Origin: Bacillus sp. 2205SS5-2
Lineage (GTDB): Bacteria > Bacillota > Bacilli > Bacillales > Bacillaceae_K
Length of the DNA: 64,000 nucleotides
Assembly (NCBI RefSeq): GCF_037024155.1
Contig: NZ_JAYKTS010000018.1
Location: 1-64,000, forward strand
Direction of reading: 5' to 3'
Shown: positions 25,127 through 34,069 of the stretch, one piece after another
Position numbering within the stretch: the first letter of the stretch is position 1
How the letters are laid out: the number at the start of each line of letters is the position of its first letter
The notes under the pieces: generated by a model
What the model was told of the DNA's origin: nothing
What the model saw: the letters and a program-made list of their open reading frames with translations, nothing else
Database searches by the model: none
Translations under genes and position numbers: made by a program

Positions 25127-26455
25127 GTGAATAAAAAGTCACTAATGGCCTTATCGGTAGCTGGGATGTTGATAGTAGGAAGCTTCCCAAGCGCTGGTTT
25201 TGCAGAATCGGTCGATAAATTAAAACAAGAAAAAAATCAAATTGAGCAAGAAAAAGAAGCAGTTGAAGGTGATATATCCCAAAAACAAAACGAAATAGAA
25301 GAAAATATTGGGAAGCAAATGAACATCAAAACCCAAATTGCTAGTTTAGACAAAGAGATTACGGATGCGAACACTAAAATCCAAGAAAAAACGGTTGAAA
25401 TAGACAAAACCAATGCTGAAATTGACGCCTTAAAGCTAGAAATAGAAGAACTTATTAAAAAAATAGAAGAACGAAATGAACTTTTAGAGGAACGGGCAAG
25501 AACCGTTCAACAAAAAGGTGGAAGTGCAAGTTACATAGATGTACTTCTTGGAGCAAAAAGCTTTTCAGATTTTATCTCTCGAGTTTCCGCCGTCAACACG
25601 ATTGTGAGTGCGGATAAAAGCATTTTAGATGACCAGAAAAGAGATAAAGAGGCTTTAGAGACTAAGCAAAAAGAAGTAGAAGAGAAGCTTGAAAGTTTAA
25701 CAGAGGCAAAGAATAAACTAGAAAGTTTGAAAGCTGAATTAAACGGCAAGAAAGCTGAAAAGGACAAGCTTTTAAATCAGCTAGAAAGCGAGCAGTCGAA
25801 TCTTGAAATAGAAAAAGAAGAGTTGCATGATCATGCAGCTGAATTGCATGAAATGAGTCAAGGTCTCGAAAATGAAATTCGGGCTGCTGAAGCCGAAGCC
25901 ATTCAGATTGCGAAAATTAAAGCAGAAGAAGAGCGACAAAGAAGAGCTGCCGAAGCTGAAGCAGCCCGTGCTGCAGAGTCATCTGAAAATAGTGGAGGTG
26001 GAGGTTCATCTACGCCTGCACCAGCGCCGAAACCCACCCCATCATATAGTGATTGGACAAGACCAGCTAGTGGGTATATCTCCACTGAATATGGCTATGA
26101 CATCTTAAATGGAAAAACTCGTTTCCATTACGGAATGGATATTGCTGCAAAAGGATATGTACCTGTTTATGCAGCAGCAAATGGGGTTGTTTCTAAAAGC
26201 TATTACAGCTCTAGTTATGGAAATGTTGTCTATATTTCGCATGACATTAATGGTCGAACAATCACAACCGTTTATGCCCATTTATCATCAAGAGCGGTAG
26301 CTAATTTGCAATACGTAACGAAGGGTCAACAAATTGGTGTAATGGGTAATACCGGTTATTCCTATGGTCAACATTTACACTTTGAAGTTCATGAAGGCGG
26401 TTGGAATGGAAGCAAATCCAACGCAGTCAACCCTCGTCGATATATAAATTTCTAA
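25127..26455 (+). CDS. Coiled-coil M23 murein peptidase (EnvC-like), FtsEX effector
   Basis: Exported peptidoglycan endopeptidase or activator. About 442 residues. GTG start at 25127 with GAAAGGGG 8 bases upstream; signal peptide MNKKSLMALSVAGMLIVGSF ending near AGFAES. A long Glu/Lys-rich coiled coil covers residues about 30-270, followed by a Gly/Ser/Pro linker and an M23 (LytM) domain with zinc motifs HYGMD and HLHFEV, so it is likely catalytically active. It is 33 bp behind ftsX. In B. subtilis FtsEX activates CwlO, encoded elsewhere; here the linked M23 protein is the obvious partner. Confidence 0.9.
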   Translation: MNKKSLMALSVAGMLIVGSFPSAGFAESVDKLKQEKNQIEQEKEAVEGDISQKQNEIEENIGKQMNIKTQIASLDKEITDANTKIQEKTVEIDKTNAEIDALKLEIEELIKKIEERNELLEERARTVQQKGGSASYIDVLLGAKSFSDFISRVSAVNTIVSADKSILDDQKRDKEALETKQKEVEEKLESLTEAKNKLESLKAELNGKKAEKDKLLNQLESEQSNLEIEKEELHDHAAELHEMSQGLENEIRAAEAEAIQIAKIKAEEERQRRAAEAEAARAAESSENSGGGGSSTPAPAPKPTPSYSDWTRPASGYISTEYGYDILNGKTRFHYGMDIAAKGYVPVYAAANGVVSKSYYSSSYGNVVYISHDINGRTITTVYAHLSSRAVANLQYVTKGQQIGVMGNTGYSYGQHLHFEVHEGGWNGSKSNAVNPRRYINF

Positions 26456-26484
26456 TTTTATTAGTTTCTACTAAAAATCAAGTA

Positions 26485-26530
26485 AAAAACACAACTTTGT
26501 CAAAGGAATTTTGATAGAGTTGTGTTTTTT
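26485..26530 (+). terminator. Terminator after M23 peptidase gene
   Basis: AAAAACACAACT / AGTTGTGTTTTT stem with additional pairing inside the 21-base apex, then a T-run. Confidence 0.8.
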
Positions 26531-26662
26531 CTTTTCCGAAATTGACAATCATTAAAATAGACTTTAGGGTATAAGATAAGGTGAATAGACTACTCTACAA
26601 CGAAATATCTTATAGTACTTCGTTCAAGATTTTCACCCATCCTCACTGAACGGAGTGTGCTC

Positions 26663-27253
26663 ATGAGTTGGTATCATATCGGGGCATTTTATTTCCCCGC
26701 GTCCTGGGTGGCAATAGTATTTGCTGTGTCTGTTACCGGTGTATATTTGCATTTCACCCAATCCAAAGAAGTTCGAGATCTTTATAGCAATCTGCTTTTT
26801 ACCATATTTTTGACATGGAAGTTGAGTGTGCTGCTATTTGATTTTACCACGAGTATCCACCACCCTTTTACGATTGTTTATTTTCATGGCGGTGTGAAGG
26901 GATTTATTTTAGGGGTTTTATTTTCCCTGTTTTACCTTTGGAATAGACCCAATCAAAGGGTATTTCTACAAGCATGGGTCATACTAATAGTCGTATATGA
27001 AGGTGCTTTTCTATGTTTCAATCAAGAATTGACTCCCGCTTTACTGCTTCTAAATGTAGTGAATTTATTGTTTTTAGCCTGGTTTTGGAAAAGCGGAAGG
27101 AATACGGTTAGTGAAATTCCTTTGCTCTGCTTGTTTACACTCTTTCAAGGAACGCTGTATTCTGTTCGAGGCGAACTGTTGAGTGCTCCTATGCTCATTT
27201 ATGCGATAATGCTGATCTTTTTTACGATTCAACAGAGGAAAGGGAGTCGTTAA
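26663..27253 (+). CDS. Polytopic membrane protein paired with thioredoxin-like gene
   Basis: 196 residues with six to seven hydrophobic segments (FPASWVAIVFAVSVTGVYLH, GFILGVLFSLFYLW, QAWVILIVVYEGAFLCF, LLLLNVVNLLFLAWFW, MLIYAIMLIFFTIQQ). No catalytic motif; a lone Cys near residue 115 and another near 155. It resembles small Bacillus membrane proteins annotated as thiol-disulfide-related or prolipoprotein transferase-like, but I do not recognise a named family. ATG at 26663 with CGGAG 7 bases upstream. Its stop abuts the start of the ResA-like gene, so the two probably work together on the outer membrane face. Confidence 0.8.
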   Translation: MSWYHIGAFYFPASWVAIVFAVSVTGVYLHFTQSKEVRDLYSNLLFTIFLTWKLSVLLFDFTTSIHHPFTIVYFHGGVKGFILGVLFSLFYLWNRPNQRVFLQAWVILIVVYEGAFLCFNQELTPALLLLNVVNLLFLAWFWKSGRNTVSEIPLLCLFTLFQGTLYSVRGELLSAPMLIYAIMLIFFTIQQRKGSR

Positions 27254-27802
27254 ATGAAGAAAAAAATATTTTTTGGTCTGTTTCTACTTCTTCTTATGCT
27301 TATTTTAGTGCTTAATATTTGGAATACAGACGACAATTCAGAAAAAGAGGTTTGGGCACAGTCAGAAATAGGAATAGAAAAGGGAGATGCTCCACCTAAT
27401 TTCACCTTATCAACGTTAGACGGTAAATCCATCAATCTATCCGACCTAAAAGGGAAAAAAGTAGTGCTGAATTTCTGGGCTACTTGGTGTTCTCCGTGTA
27501 AAGCAGAGATGCCTCATATGCAAAATTATTATGAAGAAAATCAAGATGAACAAAATGTAGAAATTTTAGCTGTGAATTTGACGAAACAGGATCGAGGTTT
27601 AAAAGCGCTTCAAGAATTTGTAGAAGAGTATGAGCTTACTTTCCCTGTTCTTTTAGACGAAACAGGACAAGTAGGGGAAGAGTATAAGGTGTTGGCTATT
27701 CCAACGACCTATTTTATTTCAACAAACGGAATCATTTATGAGAAGCGAATTGGTCCGATGAACGAAGAAATGCTCGAGGCAATCGTTGAAGAAATGTCGT
27801 AG
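27254..27802 (+). CDS. ResA/TlpA-like thiol-disulfide oxidoreductase
   Basis: Membrane-anchored extracytoplasmic thioredoxin-fold reductant of the AhpC/TSA-redoxin type. 182 residues. N-terminal anchor (KIFFGLFLLLLMLILVLNIW), then DAPPNFTLSTLDGKSINLSD and the active site FWATWCSPCKAEMPHM with CSPC; cis-Pro loop AIPTTYF. Related proteins (ResA, StoA) reduce apocytochrome c or spore-envelope proteins. The adjacent membrane gene and cccB 5 kb upstream are compatible with cytochrome maturation, but that is an inference. Confidence 0.9.
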   Translation: MKKKIFFGLFLLLLMLILVLNIWNTDDNSEKEVWAQSEIGIEKGDAPPNFTLSTLDGKSINLSDLKGKKVVLNFWATWCSPCKAEMPHMQNYYEENQDEQNVEILAVNLTKQDRGLKALQEFVEEYELTFPVLLDETGQVGEEYKVLAIPTTYFISTNGIIYEKRIGPMNEEMLEAIVEEMS

Positions 27803-27807
27803 AAGGT

Positions 27808-28182
27808 TTCTTTAAAAAAGAAGTCTCATATTCCGTTGAAGAAACGGTTGAAAAAGCCGAAGTGGCCTTAATAGAGGAATAGTTTGGGTTGCTCTGGAAA
27901 TTAGATCTAAGGGGAATACTAGAAGAAAAAGGATTAGACTTTGCAGAAGAAGTAGTCATTTTAAAAGTATGTAATCCACTTGAAGCGAAAAAAGTGCTTG
28001 AACAAAGCATGTTAGTTAGCTATTTTCTTCCGTGTAAAGTCACAGTCTATAGTGAAAAAAGTCTAACGAAAATTGATATGGCACGATAAGGTAAACTGAT
28101 TGAAATGATCGATCAACCTGATTTAAAATCAATGGCAGTTGACATTGAAGGACGCTTAGTAAATGGACTACAATCAATCTAA
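27808..28182 (+). pseudogene. DUF302 family protein, broken by two in-frame stops
   Basis: One continuous reading frame encodes a DUF302 domain: FFKKEVSYSVEETVEKAEVA, LLWKLDLRGILEEKGLDF, VCNPLEAKKVLEQSMLVSYF, LPCKVTVYSEKSLTKIDMAR, then LIEMIDQPDLKSMAVDIEGR. It is interrupted by TAG at 27880-27882 and TAA at 28087-28089 and lacks a start codon; the frame is otherwise intact. The decay therefore looks recent. DUF302 proteins are small cytoplasmic proteins of unclear function, often near sulfur or redox genes. It directly follows the oxidoreductase gene and ends at a terminator. Confidence 0.8.
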
Positions 28183-28184
28183 CG

Positions 28185-28214
28185 AAACGGGACAGCTAAG
28201 CTGTCCCGTTTTAA
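28185..28214 (+). terminator. Terminator after DUF302 pseudogene
   Basis: Inverted repeat AAACGGGACAGCT / AGCTGTCCCGTTT around a single base (practical loop about 5 bases), then TTTT. Confidence 0.85.
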
Positions 28215-28232
28215 AATGTGGAGGTAATTAAG

Positions 28233-29372
28233 ATGAAGTTTAATTCAAAAGTGGTTCATGCTCATAAGCTTCAAACAAACAATATACATAGTAAAGCAAC
28301 CCCGATCTATCAAACATCCGTCTTTTCTTTTTCAAACTTAGAGGAACTTGAAGGCTATTATGAAGGGAGATCCCCTTATTTATACTCGCGGGTGGGAAAT
28401 CCTAACACGGATGAACTTGGTCAAACTGTGGCAGGTTTAGAAGGTGCGCCAACAGGCGTAGCAGTTTCTTCTGGGTTAGGAGCTATTTTGGTCGGTATTT
28501 TAGCGGTTCTAGGAGCAGGAGACCATATCGTAGCCGCCGAAGATTTATATGGTGGGACGTATCATTTATTAGCAGTGGAGCTTGCGCAATTTGGAATAGA
28601 CGTTTCGTTTGTGGATTTTTTAAATAAACAGGCGATTGAAGAAGCAATCCGGCCAGAAACGAAGCTTCTCTACTCGGAAACGGTTACGAATCCATTCTTG
28701 AGAGTGGAGGATATTCCTTTTTTAGTTGAATTAGCGAAGAAACATAAACACTATTTAATGATTGATAATACTTTCCCTACCCCGTTTCTCGTGCAGCCTT
28801 TTTTAGTAGGCGCGGATCTTGTCGTTCATAGTGCTACAAAATACATTGGTGGTCATAGCGATGTTACCGCAGGCGTCGTGACTGGCAGGGAGGACCTCGT
28901 TTTGAAAGCACGTGAAAAAGTGGTGAATCTTGGCTTGAATTTAAGCCCATTTGATGCTTGGCTTGCGTGTCGAGGTGTGAAAACACTGGCTCTTCGAATG
29001 GACAAGCAATCGTTCAATGCCGAAAAGTTGGCACGATCATTAAGAGAAAATGTGCAAGTGAAAACAGTCTATTATCCGAACAATCTAGCGGAAAAAGGTA
29101 ATGGAGCGATTGTGACGATCGAGCTTCAAGAAGGCAGCGACATGAGCGGCTTTTTCTCTGCTCTTCTATGGATAAAAATTGTCCCATCTTTAGCCGGAGT
29201 CGAAACAACCGTATCTTATCCGATCGGAACAAGTCATCGTGCACTCCCGCAGGAAGCGCAGCAACAACTCGGGATTAACGAACGAGTAGTAAGAATTTCA
29301 GTTGGAATTGAAGAAGCAGAAGACATTATTGAACAATTTTCATCTGCTATTACACAGGCAAAGAAGCAATGA
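28233..29372 (+). CDS. PLP-dependent transsulfuration-family enzyme (MetI/MetC-like)
   Basis: Enzyme of the Cys/Met metabolism PLP family, acting in methionine synthesis from homoserine esters or in transsulfuration; the exact substrate cannot be read from sequence. 379 residues, family-typical. The PLP lysine is in VVHSATKYIGGHSD. Substrate-loop residues include YLYSRVGNPNTDELGQ and the C-terminal SLAGVETTVSYP. The ATG at 28233 has GGAGG with 8 bases of spacing. No S-box precedes it, unlike metY downstream; a terminator separates it from the upstream genes. Alternatives are cystathionine gamma-synthase, beta-lyase or gamma-lyase. Confidence 0.85.
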   Translation: MKFNSKVVHAHKLQTNNIHSKATPIYQTSVFSFSNLEELEGYYEGRSPYLYSRVGNPNTDELGQTVAGLEGAPTGVAVSSGLGAILVGILAVLGAGDHIVAAEDLYGGTYHLLAVELAQFGIDVSFVDFLNKQAIEEAIRPETKLLYSETVTNPFLRVEDIPFLVELAKKHKHYLMIDNTFPTPFLVQPFLVGADLVVHSATKYIGGHSDVTAGVVTGREDLVLKAREKVVNLGLNLSPFDAWLACRGVKTLALRMDKQSFNAEKLARSLRENVQVKTVYYPNNLAEKGNGAIVTIELQEGSDMSGFFSALLWIKIVPSLAGVETTVSYPIGTSHRALPQEAQQQLGINERVVRISVGIEEAEDIIEQFSSAITQAKKQ

Positions 29373-29611
29373 TTGGCTATTTTCGAAGGTGATGGAGATG
29401 GAGAGGCCTGTGAGTACTAAGAGTTGGCATAAACCGAATAGGACTACAACTAGTCTACAGAAATGCCTATTGATGTATTCAAATTCAACCACTAAAACAA
29501 AACCTTTATGATTATTTATTGTGAATAAAACTGAAAATTTAAAAAACTAATTGACGTTCTTCCATTCATCCGCTATAATTCACTTTAAGATATGATTACT
29601 GACAATTAAAT

Positions 29612-29769
29612 ACTCTTATCGAGAGCGGCGGAGGGAATAGGCCCTATGAAGCCCGGCAACCTTCAAGTGTAATTAGCTTGAAAAGGTGCTAAATCCTACA
29701 GGTGTATGCCTGGAAGATGAGAGGAGGAGTTCGTTTAAACCACCCTCTTCTTCGTGAAGAGGGTTTTTT
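29612..29769 (+). ncRNA. S-box (SAM-I) riboswitch with terminator
   Basis: The SAM-I aptamer core is present: CTTATCGAGAGCGGCGGAGG, then GCCCTATGAAGCCCGGCAAC, AAGGTGCTAAATCC, and GATGAGAG closing helix P1. It ends in an intrinsic terminator, CCCTCTTC / GAAGAGGG with loop TTCGT and six T (29743-29769). High S-adenosylmethionine stabilises the aptamer and stops transcription before metY-metX. Confidence 0.96.
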
Positions 29770-29853
29770 GCTATTCTAATCCTTACTTTCCCGGCGTTCT
29801 TCCTGATCCAGTCGAAAATGATTTCGGTTTTAAAACTATTAGGGGGTATGATG

Positions 29854-31164
29854 ATGGAGAAAAAAACGTACGATATTGAGACTTTATTGCTGCACGGTGG
29901 TCAGCAGTCCGATCCAACTACAGGATCACGAGCTGTTCCAATTTATCAAACCACTTCCTACGTATTTGATAACAGCGAGCATGCGGCAAAGCTATTTTCA
30001 TTAGAAGAACCGGGGAATATTTATACCCGAATTGGCAATCCAACGGTAGATGTCTTGGAACAGCGCTTGGCCTTGCTCGAAGGTGGTGTGGGTGCACTGG
30101 CGGTTTCATCAGGAATGGCAGCAATCACGCTTTCCATTTTAAACATTGCAAGTGCAGGGGATGAGATTGTCGCTGCTTCAACCCTTTATGGGGGGACGTA
30201 TAATTTATTTTCTACCACCTTGCCAAAGTATGGTATTCAAGTAAAGTTTGTTGATCCCGTGGACCCAGAAAATTTTCGGAAGGCAATTACATCCAATACA
30301 AAAGCGCTGTTCGGCGAGACGATCGGAAATCCAAGTTTAGACATATTGGATATTGAAAAAATAGCTGACATTGCTCATGAAAATGGTATTCCCCTCATTG
30401 TTGATAATACGTTTGCGACTCCATATCTCTCGCAACCACTTAAATACGGAGCGGATATTGTCATTCATTCTGCGACAAAGTGGATTGGTGGTCACGGAAC
30501 AGCGATTGGAGGTGTGGTGATCGATGGAGGGAAATTTGATTATAATAGCGAGAAATTCCCAGGCTTTACAGAGCCGGATTCAAGCTATCATGGTCTAGTG
30601 TACGCCCGTGATATCGGCGAAGCTGCATTTATTATTAAGCTTCGTGTTCAGCTCCTCCGTGATATTGGTGCTTGCTTAAGCCCTCATAATGCCTTTTTGC
30701 TTTTACAAGGACTTGAAACCTTGCATTTAAGAATGGAAAGACATAATGAGAATGCGCTAGAAATTGCTCAGTACCTTGAGCAACATCCTGAAGTGGCCTG
30801 GGTTTCCTATCCGGGACTAGACTCCCACCGTTCGAAAAACTTAGCTGAGACCTATTTGAAAAGAGGGTACGGAGCAATCGTTAACTTCGGTGTAAAGGGT
30901 GGGCGAGAGATCGGAAAAAGAATTATTGATCACGTTGAACTATGGTCTCATGTGGCCAATGTCGGTGACGCGAAATCACTGATTATCCATCCAGTATCGA
31001 CGACCCATCAACAGCTTAAAGCAAATGAACTGAAGGCATCCGGTGTTACAGAGGACTTGATCCGACTATCAATTGGGATTGAATCGAAGAAAGACTTATT
31101 AGCGGATCTATCAGAAGCGATTCAAAAAGCGCAAAACTCTGTTTCAACTGCTCCTCAATCGTAA
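29854..31164 (+). CDS. metY: O-acetylhomoserine sulfhydrylase
   Basis: PLP enzyme that makes homocysteine from O-acetylhomoserine and sulfide. About 436 residues, the longer MetY form. It starts [20 protein letters not shown]; the PLP lysine is in [31 protein letters not shown] is the family signature. The C-terminus has [19 protein letters not shown] lies 7 bases before the chosen ATG; two further ATGs lie just upstream. It is under the S-box and 8-13 bp before metX, whose product is its substrate. Confidence 0.95.
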   Translation: MEKKTYDIETLLLHGGQQSDPTTGSRAVPIYQTTSYVFDNSEHAAKLFSLEEPGNIYTRIGNPTVDVLEQRLALLEGGVGALAVSSGMAAITLSILNIASAGDEIVAASTLYGGTYNLFSTTLPKYGIQVKFVDPVDPENFRKAITSNTKALFGETIGNPSLDILDIEKIADIAHENGIPLIVDNTFATPYLSQPLKYGADIVIHSATKWIGGHGTAIGGVVIDGGKFDYNSEKFPGFTEPDSSYHGLVYARDIGEAAFIIKLRVQLLRDIGACLSPHNAFLLLQGLETLHLRMERHNENALEIAQYLEQHPEVAWVSYPGLDSHRSKNLAETYLKRGYGAIVNFGVKGGREIGKRIIDHVELWSHVANVGDAKSLIIHPVSTTHQQLKANELKASGVTEDLIRLSIGIESKKDLLADLSEAIQKAQNSVSTAPQS

Positions 31165-31177
31165 GGAGGGTATGACT

Positions 31178-32218
31178 TTGAGAACAGAGGGAAGAGTGCT
31201 TCTAGATTCATTTTGCTTTGAAGAGGGTACTGAGCTGCATCAGGTTGAACTAGCGTATGAAAGGGTCGGAAAGATAGGTTCACCAGTTATCCTAGTTTGT
31301 CATGCTTTAACCGGTCATCACTGTGCTGTCGGAACAGAAAAGGAGCGTGGTTGGTGGAGCGGATTAATTGGACCTCAGCGAGAGATTAACCTCAATCATT
31401 TCTGTGTAATTACCTTTAACGTACTAGGGGGATGCAATGGAAGTACGGGTCCAGCGTCAATCAATCCCGCCACCGATCAACCTTATCGGCAATCCTTTCC
31501 AACCGTGACGATTCGTGATATGGTTCATTCACAAAAAAGAGCACTTGAAAAGCTCGGCATTGAGAAAGTAGAAGCTGTCATTGGGGGGTCGCTAGGAGGA
31601 ATGCAAGCACTCGAGTGGGGGCTGTTATATCCTACCTTTATGAAAAAAGTCGTCGTGCTAGCTGCCACCCCGTATTTAAGTGATTATGGTATTGCCTTTA
31701 ATACCATTGGTGCGGTTGCCATTCAAAATGATCCTCATTGGCAGAATGGAAACTATGAATCGTCGGCGGAGATTAAGGGATTTGAAACGGCGAGAATGGC
31801 TGGGATGGTTACGTATCGAAGTCGAGAATTATTTAATGAAAAATTTAACCGAAGAAAGGGAAAGCAGCATGACTTTGAGATTCAGTCATATTTAGAGTAT
31901 CAAGGAAAAAAGTTGGCGAAACGATTTGATGCCAATAGTTATTTAGCGCTGATAGCTGCTATGAATTCACATGATATTGGGAAGGGAAGAAAGGGCTGGC
32001 AACAGGCAGCGAAACACTATCAATGTGAGCTGTGTTTGATCGCTTTTCAAGGGGATTTGCTGTACCCGAGCGAAGAGTTGGAGCAGCTACACGATCAACT
32101 TATTCAAAGCACCTATCATTATGTGAAAACAGATTTCGGCCATGATGGATTTCTAGTTGAATTTCAGCAATGGGCTCATCTTCTATCTGCCTTTTTACTA
32201 AAGGAAAACACCGTGTAA
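31178..32218 (+). CDS. metX: Homoserine O-acetyltransferase
   Basis: Alpha/beta-hydrolase fold enzyme that acetylates homoserine with acetyl-CoA, the first step committed to methionine. 346 residues from the TTG at 31178, which has GGAGGG 7 bases upstream; the ATG at 31172 is only 1 base from that site. The oxyanion signature GCNGSTGPAS and nucleophile elbow GGSLGGMQALEW are present; the catalytic His is in DFGHDGFLVE. It is co-transcribed with metY under SAM control. Confidence 0.95.
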   Translation: MRTEGRVLLDSFCFEEGTELHQVELAYERVGKIGSPVILVCHALTGHHCAVGTEKERGWWSGLIGPQREINLNHFCVITFNVLGGCNGSTGPASINPATDQPYRQSFPTVTIRDMVHSQKRALEKLGIEKVEAVIGGSLGGMQALEWGLLYPTFMKKVVVLAATPYLSDYGIAFNTIGAVAIQNDPHWQNGNYESSAEIKGFETARMAGMVTYRSRELFNEKFNRRKGKQHDFEIQSYLEYQGKKLAKRFDANSYLALIAAMNSHDIGKGRKGWQQAAKHYQCELCLIAFQGDLLYPSEELEQLHDQLIQSTYHYVKTDFGHDGFLVEFQQWAHLLSAFLLKENTV

Positions 32219-32405
32219 CAACAATCGAAGCAGCATAGCTTGAAAAGAATTCAGTATCTAATTTTTGTTTCATATCTTGTCCCCCTCCATGCATATATAT
32301 AGGATAGCAAGGACATCGCATATTGTTTTTGTGTGGTGTCTTTTTCTCATAATTTGAAAGTGTGAATTTTCGAAAGTTAGATAAGTGGAGAGGGGCAAGC
32401 AGACG

Positions 32406-33839
32406 ATGACAAAAAAATATCGGATCCTGTTAGGGATTCTCATACTGTTTTTAGTCGCAGGGGGAGGATTTGGTGTCTATAAATGGCTTGATCACGAAGG
32501 ACCCGCCTCTACTCAAAGTCCAAATGAAGTGGAGCTGGAGACAGAGGAATTAAAAAAAGTTCACATGGCCTATGAGCTCATCCTTAGCAGGTATGTGGAA
32601 GACGTGAATGAAATGACCTTAGTTGAAGGAGCCATCCAAGGAATGCTGAAAACGCTTGAAGATCCCTATTCTGTGTACATGGACGCCGAAACGGCTGCTC
32701 AGTTTAATGACTCTTTAGATTCTTCTTTTGAAGGAATTGGGGCAGAAGTAACGGTGATGGATGGAAAGTTGAAAATTGTGGCTCCATTTCGCAACTCTCC
32801 AGCAGAAAAAGCAGGACTGAAGCCCAATGATGAAATTATCTCGGTTGATGGAAAAAGTATAGAAGGATTAGACCTTTATGAAGCTACGTTAAAAATTCGT
32901 GGGAAAAAAGGTTCTAAAGTCAATTTGGAAATTAAACGAGAAGGATTAACAGACTCCATTACCGTATCAGTAGAAAGAGCCGAGATTCCAAATGAATCTG
33001 TCCATTTTGAAGTGAAAGAAAAAATGAACCAACGCGTCGGGTATATTGAAATCACCTCCTTTTCTCAAGAGACAGCAAAAGAGTTTCATCTCGCGATTCA
33101 AGAGATAGAAGCGGAAAAAATAGAAGGACTAATCATTGATGTTCGTGGAAATCCAGGTGGCTTATTAATGGCCGTTGAAAAAATATTGGCAACACTTGTC
33201 ACAAGTGAAAAGCCATATCTTCAAATAGAAGAGCGGAGTGGGGAGAAGATGCCCTATTATTCTCCTTTAGATAAGAAAAAGCCGTATCCGATTGCGGTCC
33301 TTATAGATGAAGGAAGCGCCTCAGCCTCAGAAATATTAGCGGGAGCTCTTCAAGAAGCAGGAGAGTATCCACTCATTGGAGTTAAGACATTCGGAAAAGG
33401 GACTGTACAGCAAGCGATTCCGTTAGGTGATGGAAGCAATATTAAAATGACCATGTTTAAGTGGCTCACTCCCGATGGAAATTGGATTCATAAAAAAGGC
33501 ATTCAACCCACTATTAAAGTGGAACAGCCACCTTTTTTTCATACACATCCGCTCCAAGTCGAAACTCCATTGAAATTAGAAATGAATGAAACAGCCGTCA
33601 AAAGTGCTCAGGAAATTTTATACGGTCTAGGATTTGCTCCTGGACGAACAGATGGTTACTATAATGAACAAACCAAAAAATCAGTCGAAGCTTTCCAGGC
33701 CCAAAATGATCTGCCAGTGACAGGACAAATTGATCAAAAAACGGCAAGGAAGTTAGAAGAAAAAATAAAAGAAGCCACAAGGAAAGAAAAAAATGATCTA
33801 CAGTTACAAGCGGCGATTCATCACCTTTTACAACAATAG
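32406..33839 (+). CDS. ctpB: CtpB-like carboxy-terminal processing protease
   Basis: Exported serine protease of family S41; in B. subtilis CtpB cleaves SpoIVFA to activate the sigma-K checkpoint in spore formation. 477 residues. N-terminal anchor (ILLGILILFLVAGGGFGVYK), PDZ domain about 105-180 (EGIGAEVTVMDGKLKIVAPF), protease core with catalytic Ser in DEGSASASEILAGAL and Lys in GVKTFGKGTVQQ, and a C-terminal peptidoglycan-binding domain (ILYGLGFAPGRTDGYYNEQT). ATG at 32406 preceded by GGAGAGGGG. In B. subtilis ctpB follows ftsX directly; here the methionine island and others intervene. Confidence 0.93.
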   Translation: MTKKYRILLGILILFLVAGGGFGVYKWLDHEGPASTQSPNEVELETEELKKVHMAYELILSRYVEDVNEMTLVEGAIQGMLKTLEDPYSVYMDAETAAQFNDSLDSSFEGIGAEVTVMDGKLKIVAPFRNSPAEKAGLKPNDEIISVDGKSIEGLDLYEATLKIRGKKGSKVNLEIKREGLTDSITVSVERAEIPNESVHFEVKEKMNQRVGYIEITSFSQETAKEFHLAIQEIEAEKIEGLIIDVRGNPGGLLMAVEKILATLVTSEKPYLQIEERSGEKMPYYSPLDKKKPYPIAVLIDEGSASASEILAGALQEAGEYPLIGVKTFGKGTVQQAIPLGDGSNIKMTMFKWLTPDGNWIHKKGIQPTIKVEQPPFFHTHPLQVETPLKLEMNETAVKSAQEILYGLGFAPGRTDGYYNEQTKKSVEAFQAQNDLPVTGQIDQKTARKLEEKIKEATRKEKNDLQLQAAIHHLLQQ

Positions 33840-33857
33840 GGCACATTAAACATAGAG

Positions 33858-33896
33858 AAAAACACCCCTTTCTTTTGTGGAAAGAGGTGTTTTTTA
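33858..33896 (+). terminator. Terminator after ctpB
   Basis: AACACCCCTTTC / GAAAGAGGTGTT with one mismatch, 6-base loop, then six T. A repeat element is inserted just behind it. Confidence 0.8.
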
Positions 33897-33901
33897 TTCT
33901 T

Positions 33902-33997
33902 GGCTGTTTTCGCAAAGATTGTGGCTTTTCGAAGAGGAATATATCCCCTGATTTGTATGCCTTTGTGCCAATAGCATCAAAGTATACGAAATGAGCC
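33902..33997. repeat. Intergenic repeat, 96-bp subtype, perfect 8-bp target duplication
   Basis: Starts GGCTGTTTTCGCAAAGATTG and ends GTATACGAAATGAGCC. The core GGAATATATCCCCTGATTTG is shared with the copy at 47336. It is flanked on both sides by TTATTCTT (33894-33901 and 33998-34005), identical 8 of 8: the clearest evidence of insertion. Confidence 0.8.
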
Positions 33998-34069
33998 TTA
34001 TTCTTAGAAAAGATAGTACAAAATATTGGTCTATCACAGTTTTTGGTTTTGTTTCTTCTATTCTGCAAG

